A stretch of 13,161 nucleotides of DNA from an uncultured Sediminicola sp. (lineage in GTDB: Bacteria > Bacteroidota > Bacteroidia > Flavobacteriales > Flavobacteriaceae), in contig CALHVB010000017.1 of the NCBI GenBank assembly GCA_938039345.1, forward strand, positions 1 through 13,161. The letters run 5' to 3'. The first letter of the stretch is position 1. Each line of letters begins with the position of its first letter. Below the pieces are notes generated by a model, which saw only the letters and a list, made by a program, of their open reading frames with translations, was not told the DNA's origin and did not search any database. Of the stretch, positions 6,707-13,161 are shown piece after piece. A program made the translations under genes and the position numbers.

Positions 6707-7480
6707 ATGACTTCCAGAGAAAATCAATTAAATGCTTTTGACCGTTTATTAACAATAATGGACGAGCTTAGAGCACAGTGCCCTTGGGATAAAAAGCAAA
6801 CGATGCAATCTTTGCGTCATCTTACTATAGAGGAAACTTATGAGCTTGGGGATGCTATCTTAGATAATGATTTAGAAGAAATAAAAAAAGAGTTAGGAGA
6901 TGTATTGTTGCATATTGTTTTCTATGCCAAGATAGGTTCCGAAACTAATACTTTTGATATTGCTGATGTTGCTAATGAAATCTGTGATAAGTTAATCCAT
7001 AGACACCCACACATCTATGGAGATGTTAAAGTAGAGAATGAAGAAGATGTAAAGCAAAATTGGGAACAATTAAAGCTTAAAGAAGGAAAAAAAAGTGTCT
7101 TAGAAGGTGTTCCTAAAGGGCTGCCTGCTTTAGTAAAAGCAAATAGGGTACAAGATAAAGTAGCCGCAGTTGGTTTCGATTGGGAAAAACCAGAACAAGT
7201 ATGGGAAAAAGTAGAAGAAGAGTTAGGAGAGTTTAAAGAAGAAATAGAGGCAGGTAATAAAGATGCTATGGAAGCGGAATATGGAGATGTTTTATTTTCT
7301 TTAGTTAATTACGCTCGTTTTTTAGATATAAACCCAGAGAATGCTTTGGAGCGAACCAATAAAAAATTTATCAAGAGATTTCAATATTTAGAAGCTAAAG
7401 CTAAGGGCTTAAATAAATCTTTAAAAGATATGACATTAGCAGAAATGGATATCTTTTGGGAAGAAGCTAAAAAAGCGTAG
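6707..7480 (+). CDS. mazG: Nucleoside triphosphate pyrophosphohydrolase MazG
   Basis: Cytoplasmic all-alpha NTP pyrophosphatase that hydrolyses (d)NTPs to NMP and pyrophosphate and is thought to clean up aberrant nucleotides. Two tandem MazG domains are visible. The first has CPWDKKQT near residues 26-33, then EETYEL and KELGDVLLH, forming the EExx...ExxD metal site. The second has EEELGEFKEE and EYGDVLFSLVNYARF near 170-210. GVPKGLPALVKANRVQDKVAAVGFDW is the characteristic linker. At 257 residues from the ATG at 6707 it matches the usual length of the two-domain protein. A GTG at 6692 would add five residues (MQIIG) but overlaps the predicted promoter. It precedes a MATE exporter that appears to have its own promoter. 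Confidence 0.95.
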   Translation: MTSRENQLNAFDRLLTIMDELRAQCPWDKKQTMQSLRHLTIEETYELGDAILDNDLEEIKKELGDVLLHIVFYAKIGSETNTFDIADVANEICDKLIHRHPHIYGDVKVENEEDVKQNWEQLKLKEGKKSVLEGVPKGLPALVKANRVQDKVAAVGFDWEKPEQVWEKVEEELGEFKEEIEAGNKDAMEAEYGDVLFSLVNYARFLDINPENALERTNKKFIKRFQYLEAKAKGLNKSLKDMTLAEMDIFWEEAKKA

Positions 7481-7515
7481 CAGTTGGTTATTTTTCTAGT
7501 AAAGAAGCTAATATA

Positions 7516-7549
7516 TTGCCCTTAAAAATAAAGCTAAAACTTATCTTTG
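7516..7549 (+). promoter_or_regulatory. Predicted Bacteroidota promoter for the MATE gene
   Basis: TTG at 7516-7518 and TATCTTTG at 7542-7549 are separated by 23 bases, within the range reported for the flavobacterial pattern TTG-N17-23-TAnnTTTG. The -7 element overlaps the TTG codon at 7547, arguing against that codon as the translation start. Confidence 0.5.
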
Positions 7550-7567
7550 CTTAAAAATAACTTCCTT

Positions 7568-8935
7568 TTGTTTAAAAAATATACTAAAGAATTTAAGTAC
7601 AATTTAAAACTATCATTCCCAGTAATATTAGGAATGTTAGGGCATACTTTTGTGGCTTTTGCAGATAACGTTATGGTTGGGCAATTGGGTACCGCAGAAT
7701 TGGCAGCAGTTTCTTTAGGAAATAGTTTTGTGTTTATAGCCATGTCTTTAGGAATAGGTTTTTCAACTGCTATAACTCCATTAGTTGCAGAAGCAGATAC
7801 ATCTGGTAAAATAAACGATGGTAGAAGCGCTTTAAAGCATGGAGTAATATTGTGTACTTTTCTGGGACTTATTCTTTTTGGAATTATATTACTTGCAAGA
7901 CCCTTAATGTATCATATGAACCAGCCACAAGAGGTAGTAACATTAGCTATGCCTTATTTAAACTTGGTAGCATTTTCTTTGGTTCCTTTAATTATTTTTC
8001 AGGCATTTAAACAATTTTCAGAAGGCTTATCGCAAACTAAATATCCAATGTACGCAACAGTAATTGCGAATGTGGTGAATATTACTTTAAACTATTTATT
8101 AATTTTTGGAACTTTTGGTTTTCCTAAAATGGGTATCATTGGTGCTGCTATAGGAACATTAGTCTCTAGAGTAATTATGGTTATTTTTATATGGGTTCTT
8201 TTAAAAAGCAAAGAAAAATTTAAACCCTATATTACAGGTCTTAATTTTAAATCGATAGAGAAATCGATAATGCAAAAAATTATAAATCTTGGGTATCCAT
8301 CTGCATTACAAATGTTTTTTGAGGTTGCTATTTTTACATCAACAATATGGATTAGCGGTGTTCTTGGTAAAAATGCACAGGCAGCTAACCAAATAGCTTT
8401 AAACCTTTCTAGTATGACTTTTATGGTGGGTATGGGACTTGGTGTTGCAGCTATGATTCGTGTAGGGAACCAGAAAGGAATGCTTAATTTTAAAGAATTA
8501 CGCAGAATAGCACAATCTTTATTCTTTTTAACCTTTTTATTAGAAATAGTATTTGCAGCCATATTTTTAATTTTTTACAAAGTATTACCTACTTTTTATT
8601 TAGATATAGATAATCTTGCCAATCAGTTAGATAATACCGAAGTACTTTTTTTAGCAGCTCAGTTATTAATAGTAGCTGCTTTTTTTCAAATTTCAGACGG
8701 ATTGCAAGTAGTTGTTTTAGGAGCTTTGCGAGGTTTGCAAGATGTAAAAGTGCCAATGGTTATTACCTTTATAGCCTATTGGCTAATAGGCTTTCCTATT
8801 AGTTATTATTTAGGTATACACACCTCTTTGGGTACAGTAGGTATATGGATAGGTTTACTTTCTGGATTAACAGCTTCGGCTATTATGTTATATATTAGAT
8901 TTAATAAAGAAACAAAGAAAATGATTGTTAAATAA
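7568..8935 (+). CDS. MATE family multidrug/toxin exporter (NorM-like)
   Basis: Inner-membrane cation-coupled antiporter of the MATE family, about 12 hydrophobic segments in two similar halves. Typical family features are FPVILGMLGHTFVAFADNVMVG near the N-terminus, with the D-N-x-M-V-G signature after the first helix, followed by GTAELAAVSLGNS. An equivalent N-domain segment appears in the second half (GVLGKNAQAANQIALNLSSM). Substrate cannot be predicted. There is no ATG that keeps the first helix: an in-frame TAA lies at 7535-7537, leaving TTG at 7547 (462 residues) or TTG at 7568 (455 residues). I choose 7568 because the 7547 codon sits inside a TATCTTTG promoter element and the shorter form begins just before YTKEF, near where homologues start from memory. 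Either start is possible. Confidence 0.9.
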   Translation: MFKKYTKEFKYNLKLSFPVILGMLGHTFVAFADNVMVGQLGTAELAAVSLGNSFVFIAMSLGIGFSTAITPLVAEADTSGKINDGRSALKHGVILCTFLGLILFGIILLARPLMYHMNQPQEVVTLAMPYLNLVAFSLVPLIIFQAFKQFSEGLSQTKYPMYATVIANVVNITLNYLLIFGTFGFPKMGIIGAAIGTLVSRVIMVIFIWVLLKSKEKFKPYITGLNFKSIEKSIMQKIINLGYPSALQMFFEVAIFTSTIWISGVLGKNAQAANQIALNLSSMTFMVGMGLGVAAMIRVGNQKGMLNFKELRRIAQSLFFLTFLLEIVFAAIFLIFYKVLPTFYLDIDNLANQLDNTEVLFLAAQLLIVAAFFQISDGLQVVVLGALRGLQDVKVPMVITFIAYWLIGFPISYYLGIHTSLGTVGIWIGLLSGLTASAIMLYIRFNKETKKMIVK

Positions 8936-8959
8936 ATCATTTAATTATAAAATACAACT

Positions 8960-9187
8960 ATGGAATTTCCGAAATTTTTACTAGGTGATAATACAGATTA
9001 CCCCAATGCAATATTTGTTGTTCATACAGATTACCCAAGATTCATTATAAATTTAGAGAATGATGAGGTAGAATGGTTAGAAGATTTTACTAAAGAGGAT
9101 GAAGCAGAATTACAAGCTGAAGCTGAAAATTTAATAGAGGAAGCTACTGCTTTTTATGACAGGGAAATAGCCAGATACGAAGAGTAG
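8960..9187 (+). CDS. Conserved-looking 75-residue acidic protein, function unknown
   Basis: A complete small frame starting MEFPKFLLGDNTDYP, with a duplicated TDYP (residues 12-15 and 23-26), then FIINLENDEVEWLEDF, and a strongly acidic, probably helical C-terminal half rich in E and A (about 46-75). No signal peptide or membrane segment, so probably cytosolic. I recall similar short proteins in flavobacteria annotated as hypothetical, but recognise no domain. It lies 24 bases after the MATE stop and 5 bases before the PAP2 start, so it is probably co-transcribed with the PAP2 and glycosyltransferase genes. Confidence 0.82.
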   Translation: MEFPKFLLGDNTDYPNAIFVVHTDYPRFIINLENDEVEWLEDFTKEDEAELQAEAENLIEEATAFYDREIARYEE

Positions 9188-9192
9188 ATTTT

Positions 9193-9762
9193 ATGCTAGA
9201 AGAGATTATAAAATATGACAAACAACTGTTTCTTTTTCTAAATAATTTAGGGAGTTTAACTTGGGATGGTTTCTGGATGTTTGTAACTAATAAGTTAAAT
9301 TGGATACCACTATATATTGGTTTGCTTTTATTGTCCTATAAAAACTTAGGACTTAAAAAAACATTAGTACTACTAGTTTTTATAGCGCTATTAATTACAA
9401 CTACGGATCAGTTGGCTAACTTTTTTAAATATGGTGTACAGCGGTTGCGCCCTTGTCACGATAGCGATTTAGATGGTTTAGTGAGATTGGTTAAAAGTAG
9501 TTGTGGCGGTAAATTTGGTTATTTTTCTGCCCACGCATCTAATCATTTTGCAGTAGCCTTATTCTTTACAATATTATTTCGTAAAAAATATAAATACATA
9601 GGGTTTTTCCTTTTGTTTTGGGCGTTTTTGGTGGCATATAGTAGAGTCTATATTGGAGTGCATTTTCCATTAGATATACTTACGGGTACATTAATAGGTC
9701 TGATTTTGAGTTGGTTATTCGTTAAGTTGTATATATTTGCAATCGAGAAATTTCTTATATGA
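9193..9762 (+). CDS. PAP2-family membrane phosphatase
   Basis: Integral-membrane phosphatase with about five to six hydrophobic helices. The three PAP2 signature blocks are present: KYGVQRLRP (Lys79-Pro87, pattern Kx6RP); FSAHAS (111-116), equivalent to PSGH with His114; and SRVYIGVHFPLD (150-161, pattern SRx5Hx3D, with His157 as the presumed nucleophile). The replacement of PSG by FSA in block 2 is tolerated in this branch as far as I recall. The family acts on lipid phosphates such as undecaprenyl pyrophosphate, phosphatidylglycerol phosphate or the lipid A phosphates (LpxE/LpxF). Length, 189 residues, is a minimal single domain. Its stop overlaps the start of the following ArnT-like gene (ATGA), so the two are translationally coupled. 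This points to lipid A or carrier-lipid metabolism, by inference. Confidence 0.9.
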   Translation: MLEEIIKYDKQLFLFLNNLGSLTWDGFWMFVTNKLNWIPLYIGLLLLSYKNLGLKKTLVLLVFIALLITTTDQLANFFKYGVQRLRPCHDSDLDGLVRLVKSSCGGKFGYFSAHASNHFAVALFFTILFRKKYKYIGFFLLFWAFLVAYSRVYIGVHFPLDILTGTLIGLILSWLFVKLYIFAIEKFLI

Positions 9763-11417
9763 TATCTAATAAAAGGTACTGGTTTTTACTTTTCTTAGTA
9801 GTTTTAGTTTACATCATAGGAATGTTTGTAACACTTTTCGAAAATGATTCCGCGCAGTTTGCTGTTATGGCAATGAGAATGTATCAGGAAAACGATTTTA
9901 TAAACTTATTTAAGGGGCCTAACGAATATTTAGATAAGCCACACATGCATTATTGGTTGGCAGCTATCTCCTATAAAATATTTGGTTTACACGATTGGGC
10001 TTATAGAATACCAGGCATTTTAGCATCTTTCTTAGCGGCGTATAGTTGTTATGGTTTAGGTAAGTTATTGTACAATACTAATATAGGAAAGTTAGCAGCA
10101 CTAATTTTTTTAACGGCACAAACTATAGTATTAGGTAATATAGATGTTAGAACAGACGCAGTATTAACGGGTTTTGCAATTTTTGCCATATGGCAATTAG
10201 CAACGTATATAGAGAATAGAACTTTAATTTCTATTATTTTAGGAGCTTTTGGAGCAGGAATGGCTTTTTCTACAAAGGGGCAAATAGCAATATTAGTTAT
10301 TGGTTTTCCTTTATTATGTCATTTAGCATATACACGTAAATGGAAAGCCTTTATAGATTGGCGTGTATTAGTAGCTTTATTGGTTTTTGCAATTACTATT
10401 ACGCCAATGTTATATGCCTATTATTTACAGTTTGATTTGCATCCAGAGAAAGTTATTAGAGGAAAATCTAATAGAAGTGGAATCTTTTTTATTTTCTGGG
10501 AGCAAAGTTTTGAGCGTTTAAGTGGTGAAGGTATTGGAAAAAATAGTAGCGATTACTTTTTCTTTTTTCATACTTTTTTATGGGTATTTATACCTTGGAG
10601 TGTTATTGCTATTATCGCTTTTGGACGTAGAATTAAAACATTTTTAAAATTAAAGTTTCAGTATATTCCTAAGTACGAGTTTTTAACATTAGGAGGAATT
10701 ACATTAATTTTCATAATTATAAGTTTTGCTCAATTTAAATTACCACATTATTTAAATATAACCATACCGTTATTTTCTGTTCTTTCCGCATCATACCTAT
10801 ATAGTTTAAATGTATATGTAAAAACAAAGGCAATTAAATTTATATTGGGAGTGCAGTATTTTATTTTAGGATTGGTATTTGTAATATCTGTACTTATTGC
10901 ATTTTATGTGTTTAAGGTAAAAGAAAGCTATTACTATTTTATATTATTTACTCTTTTTGTATTGATTATTTATTTCTGTTTAAAGAGAGAAGCATATTCA
11001 CTTAGAATAGTTACTTTATCTGTGCTTACGGCTGTTTTATTAAACGTAGTTTTAAACGGACACTTTTACCCATCTTTACTTAAATATCAAGGAGGGTCAT
11101 CTATGGCTGCTATTGTAAAAGAAGAAAAAATACCTGTAGATAATATTTATAAAATATCTCCCATGCATACCTGGTCTCTAGATTTTTACAATCAAGAGCC
11201 ACTTAAAATAACTTCTATAAAATCCATTCAAAATAAAAAAGATTTTTGGTTATATGTAACCGATGTTGAATTAGAAAGGTTAAGGAATAATGATTACGAT
11301 TGGGATAAGCAATACACTGTAGATCAATTTAGGATTACAAGATTACAAGCAAAATTTTTAAATTCTGCCACCCGTAAAAAAGTATTAAATAAGATGCATT
11401 TGATACATGTGTATTAA
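9759..11417 (+). CDS. ArnT-like integral membrane glycosyltransferase (GT39/GT83 superfamily)
   Basis: GT-C fold enzyme that transfers a sugar from a polyprenyl-phosphate donor to a lipid or protein acceptor outside the inner membrane. Length, 552 residues, is close to E. coli ArnT. The first periplasmic loop carries ENDSAQFAVMAMRMY from 28, with the acidic Glu28/Asp30, and EYLDKPHMHYWLAA (56-69), the equivalent of the dKPPLyYW motif. NIDVRTDAVL (127-136) is the second conserved acidic segment. About 11-12 hydrophobic helices fill residues 1-420, and a soluble C-terminal part of about 120 residues follows. The start ATG overlaps the PAP2 stop by four bases. The acceptor is not evident: lipid A, as for ArnT or Francisella FlmK, is favoured by the PAP2 neighbour, and a protein acceptor cannot be excluded. 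It ends 18 bases from the convergent UPF0104 gene. Confidence 0.87.
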   Translation: MISNKRYWFLLFLVVLVYIIGMFVTLFENDSAQFAVMAMRMYQENDFINLFKGPNEYLDKPHMHYWLAAISYKIFGLHDWAYRIPGILASFLAAYSCYGLGKLLYNTNIGKLAALIFLTAQTIVLGNIDVRTDAVLTGFAIFAIWQLATYIENRTLISIILGAFGAGMAFSTKGQIAILVIGFPLLCHLAYTRKWKAFIDWRVLVALLVFAITITPMLYAYYLQFDLHPEKVIRGKSNRSGIFFIFWEQSFERLSGEGIGKNSSDYFFFFHTFLWVFIPWSVIAIIAFGRRIKTFLKLKFQYIPKYEFLTLGGITLIFIIISFAQFKLPHYLNITIPLFSVLSASYLYSLNVYVKTKAIKFILGVQYFILGLVFVISVLIAFYVFKVKESYYYFILFTLFVLIIYFCLKREAYSLRIVTLSVLTAVLLNVVLNGHFYPSLLKYQGGSSMAAIVKEEKIPVDNIYKISPMHTWSLDFYNQEPLKITSIKSIQNKKDFWLYVTDVELERLRNNDYDWDKQYTVDQFRITRLQAKFLNSATRKKVLNKMHLIHVY

Positions 11418-11435
11418 TATTTATACACTAAATAG

Positions 11436-12317
11436 TTAGATGTTTTTATCTAGCACTTCTAATTTTGGCTTTTTAAAGTGGAAATAAATACCAAATAAAG
11501 CAACAATTGCAGAGATTAAGAAAAAAATCATACTGATACTTACAGAAGTATTTTGGTTTAAAGAAAGCCATGTAGCACCATAGAAAAAAGTAATTTCTCT
11601 ACTACCAATACCTCCTAAAGTAATAGGTAATACAGATACAATAGACGATATTAAAAATAAAAATAAATAAGCTGTGGTATCTGTATCTATAGCAAGTGCC
11701 TTTAATATGCATATAACAGCTAGTAATTGCGCTAATTGTACAAAAGCAGAATAAGCTAAAGATTTCCAGAAAACAGTATACACATAATCAAAAATTTTTT
11801 TATTTAAGAACCAAAAAGTTATAATGCTTAAGCCTATTAATAAAATTGGTGATATTTTGTACGTTACAGTAGGGTATAGGTTAGCGAGTATTGTAGCTAA
11901 AATACAGGCATAAATAAACAATAATAACATACCACTTAATCGATCTAAAATTAATGCAGCAGCAATTCTTTTGGTTTTAGTATTGAATTTTTTTTTAATT
12001 AGATAGCCCTTGTAGGCATCGCCACCAATACCACCAGGAAGAAATAAGTTGTAAAACATACCTAAGAGCGATAGCTCAAGGTTACTCTTATGAGTTAATA
12101 GTACTTTTAATTCATGAAAATATAGGTTAACTCTAAATGCACCTATTATTTTAGAAGCTATAAATAAAAGAATAGCTATTACTGCATAAAATGGATTTAA
12201 TGTTTTTAAAGTACTAAAAACATCTCCAATATTTATTTTAGAAAAAATAAAATAGAGCAACGCTACACTAAAAATAATTTTTAATGCAGTAATAAGTTTT
12301 TTACGAGGATTTGCCAC
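11436..12317 (-). CDS. UPF0104 / flippase-like integral membrane protein
   Basis: About eight hydrophobic helices over 293 residues, with the two signature loops of the lysylphosphatidylglycerol-synthase transmembrane-region (UPF0104, AglD-like) family: NLFLPGGIGGDAYKGY (about 90-105) and LPITLGGIGSREITFF (about 230-245). There is no C-terminal aminoacyl-transferase domain, so this is not a full MprF. Members next to polyprenyl-phosphate glycosyltransferases are often labelled flippase-like, but the activity is largely unproven. Translation seems to start at GTG 12317, inside the last codons of the preceding GT2 gene (17-base overlap), with MANPRKKLITALK leading into the first helix; no ATG serves as well. 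The overlap indicates a two-gene operon with the GT2 gene. Confidence 0.87.
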   Translation of the reverse strand: MANPRKKLITALKIIFSVALLYFIFSKINIGDVFSTLKTLNPFYAVIAILLFIASKIIGAFRVNLYFHELKVLLTHKSNLELSLLGMFYNLFLPGGIGGDAYKGYLIKKKFNTKTKRIAAALILDRLSGMLLLFIYACILATILANLYPTVTYKISPILLIGLSIITFWFLNKKIFDYVYTVFWKSLAYSAFVQLAQLLAVICILKALAIDTDTTAYLFLFLISSIVSVLPITLGGIGSREITFFYGATWLSLNQNTSVSISMIFFLISAIVALFGIYFHFKKPKLEVLDKNI

Positions 12318-13161
12318 CTACAGATACTGTTTTAACTCTATATGGTCTTTTACTTTGAGACTCATAATAAGTACGTATTAAAAGTTCCATTACAATACCA
12401 ATAGTAAAAAGTTGTATCCCCGCCAAAATAAACATCATTCCAAAAGTTAATAATGGACGTGTTCCTATATCTTCTCCCATTAATTTAACAACTAAAAGGT
12501 ATATGTTAACTCCAATTCCTAACATAATTAATAACACACCTAAAATTCCGAATAGGTGAATAGGTCTTTGGAAATATTTACGAATAAATAGTAATAACAT
12601 CATATCTGCTACTACTTTAAAAACACGTTCTAAACCATATTTAGAAACTCCTGCATGGCGTGCATGGTGCTTTACAGGTACTTGTTTTATTTGTGCTCCT
12701 TCTAAATGTGCTAACAAGGTAATAAAACGGTGCATTTCTCCGTAAAGATTAAGGTCCTTGGCTATATCTTTGGTAAATACTTTAAGTGCACATCCGTTGT
12801 CTTTAATATCTAATTTTGTAACTCTACGTACTAAGAAATTAGCAATTTTAGAGGGTATTTTTTTTACGAGTGAATCTTTTCTTTTCTGACGAATACCAGT
12901 AACAACATCATATTCATCATTAACAGCATAGGATAGCATCTCTGGAATATCAGTAGGGTCGTTTTGTAAATCACCATCCATAGTAATAATATATTCTCCC
13001 TCGGCATAATCTATACCAGCAGCTAAAGCTAAACTTTGTCCGTAATTTTTCTTTAATTCTATTAAATGAACTTTATCATCATTTAAAGCTTTAGTTACTT
13101 TACGCGTTTTATCTGTAGAAAAATCATCGATATATACAATCTGATAATTGTAACCAACAAG
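12301..13161 (-). CDS. Polyisoprenyl-phosphate glycosyltransferase (GT2, ArnC/DPM1/GtrB-like), N-terminus beyond window
   Basis: Cytoplasmic-face enzyme that transfers a sugar from a nucleotide donor to a polyprenyl phosphate. The frame is open to the right edge, so 286 C-terminal residues are visible and the start lies outside. Counting from the edge, IDDFSTDKT (11-19) is the nucleotide-binding region, DGDLQNDP (62-69) is the DxD-type metal site followed by the typical LQ-x-x-P, and HARHAGVSKYG (106-116) is the acceptor-side R-x-x-G-x-SKY segment. Two transmembrane helices at about 202-226 and 237-262 give the ArnC/GtrB architecture. The internal ATG at 12981 would delete the nucleotide-binding half and is not the start. 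It overlaps the downstream UPF0104 gene by 17 bases. The sugar cannot be predicted; GlcNAc, mannose, galactosamine and aminoarabinose-type precursors are all known for relatives. Confidence 0.93.
   Translation of the reverse strand, partial: LVGYNYQIVYIDDFSTDKTRKVTKALNDDKVHLIELKKNYGQSLALAAGIDYAEGEYIITMDGDLQNDPTDIPEMLSYAVNDEYDVVTGIRQKRKDSLVKKIPSKIANFLVRRVTKLDIKDNGCALKVFTKDIAKDLNLYGEMHRFITLLAHLEGAQIKQVPVKHHARHAGVSKYGLERVFKVVADMMLLLFIRKYFQRPIHLFGILGVLLIMLGIGVNIYLLVVKLMGEDIGTRPLLTFGMMFILAGIQLFTIGIVMELLIRTYYESQSKRPYRVKTVSVGGKSS

Noticed and set aside
7534..7743. Minus-strand 69-codon frame overlapping the MATE 5' end
   Set aside because: It lies opposite the conserved first helix and promoter of the MATE gene and has no recognisable product.
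8227..8562. Minus-strand 111-codon frame inside the MATE gene
   Set aside because: An antisense shadow of a transmembrane coding region. The MATE reading is continuous on the plus strand and matches the family.
12301..12981. GT2 gene starting at the ATG at 12981 as a truncated 226-residue protein
   Set aside because: The frame continues upstream without a stop to the window edge and encodes the DD-x-STD nucleotide-binding motif, so the ATG is internal and the gene is only cut by the window.

Overview
The window is an AT-rich stretch of a Bacteroidota chromosome, most likely from a marine member of the Flavobacteriaceae. The basis is base composition, Bacteroidota-type promoter elements (TAnnTTTG), near absence of Shine-Dalgarno sequences, lipoproteins whose cysteine is followed by lysine and acidic residues, and the recognisable protein families. 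No rRNA, tRNA, CRISPR array, transposase or phage gene was seen. The genus cannot be decided from the sequence.

Layout. (1) 1-1427, minus: the N-terminal 475 residues of a surface lipoprotein made of tandem fasciclin (FAS1) domains; two copies are almost identical in DNA. (2) 1428-1659: a divergent intergenic region with a perfect 16-bp inverted repeat, followed by a promoter. (3) 1660-2850, plus: mnmA, a tRNA 2-thiouridylase. (4) 2860-3196, minus: two very small membrane-protein genes of 48 and 56 codons that are easily missed. (5) 3439-6596, minus: a compact three-gene operon of exported hydrolases, in transcription order an alpha/beta-hydrolase esterase, an SGNH/GDSL esterase and a GH20 beta-N-acetylhexosaminidase lipoprotein. 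(6) 6707-8935, plus: mazG (nucleotide pyrophosphohydrolase) and a MATE exporter. (7) 8960-11417, plus: a 75-residue acidic protein, a PAP2 lipid phosphatase and an ArnT-like membrane glycosyltransferase, tightly spaced. (8) 11436-13161, minus and convergent: a flippase-like UPF0104 membrane protein and a polyisoprenyl-phosphate glycosyltransferase of the ArnC/DPM1 type that runs off the right edge.

How they work together. The exported hydrolase operon looks like a small saccharide-trimming unit, with two esterases removing acyl groups and a hexosaminidase removing terminal N-acetylhexosamine. Regions 7 and 8 together hold the parts of a lipid-linked sugar pathway: a GT2 enzyme charging a polyprenyl phosphate, a membrane protein that might move or hold the product, a GT39/83-type enzyme that uses such donors on the periplasmic side, and a PAP2 phosphatase that could remove a phosphate from lipid A or recycle the carrier. 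mnmA and mazG are housekeeping.

Several genes use non-ATG starts (TTG for the SGNH esterase and MATE gene, GTG for the UPF0104 gene). In two cases a predicted promoter overlaps the longest possible start and argues for a shorter protein. I found no convincing new biological system. The items most worth a second look are the lipid-linked sugar cassette, the small-protein pair, the inverted repeat at 1509-1544 and the homogenised FAS1 repeats.
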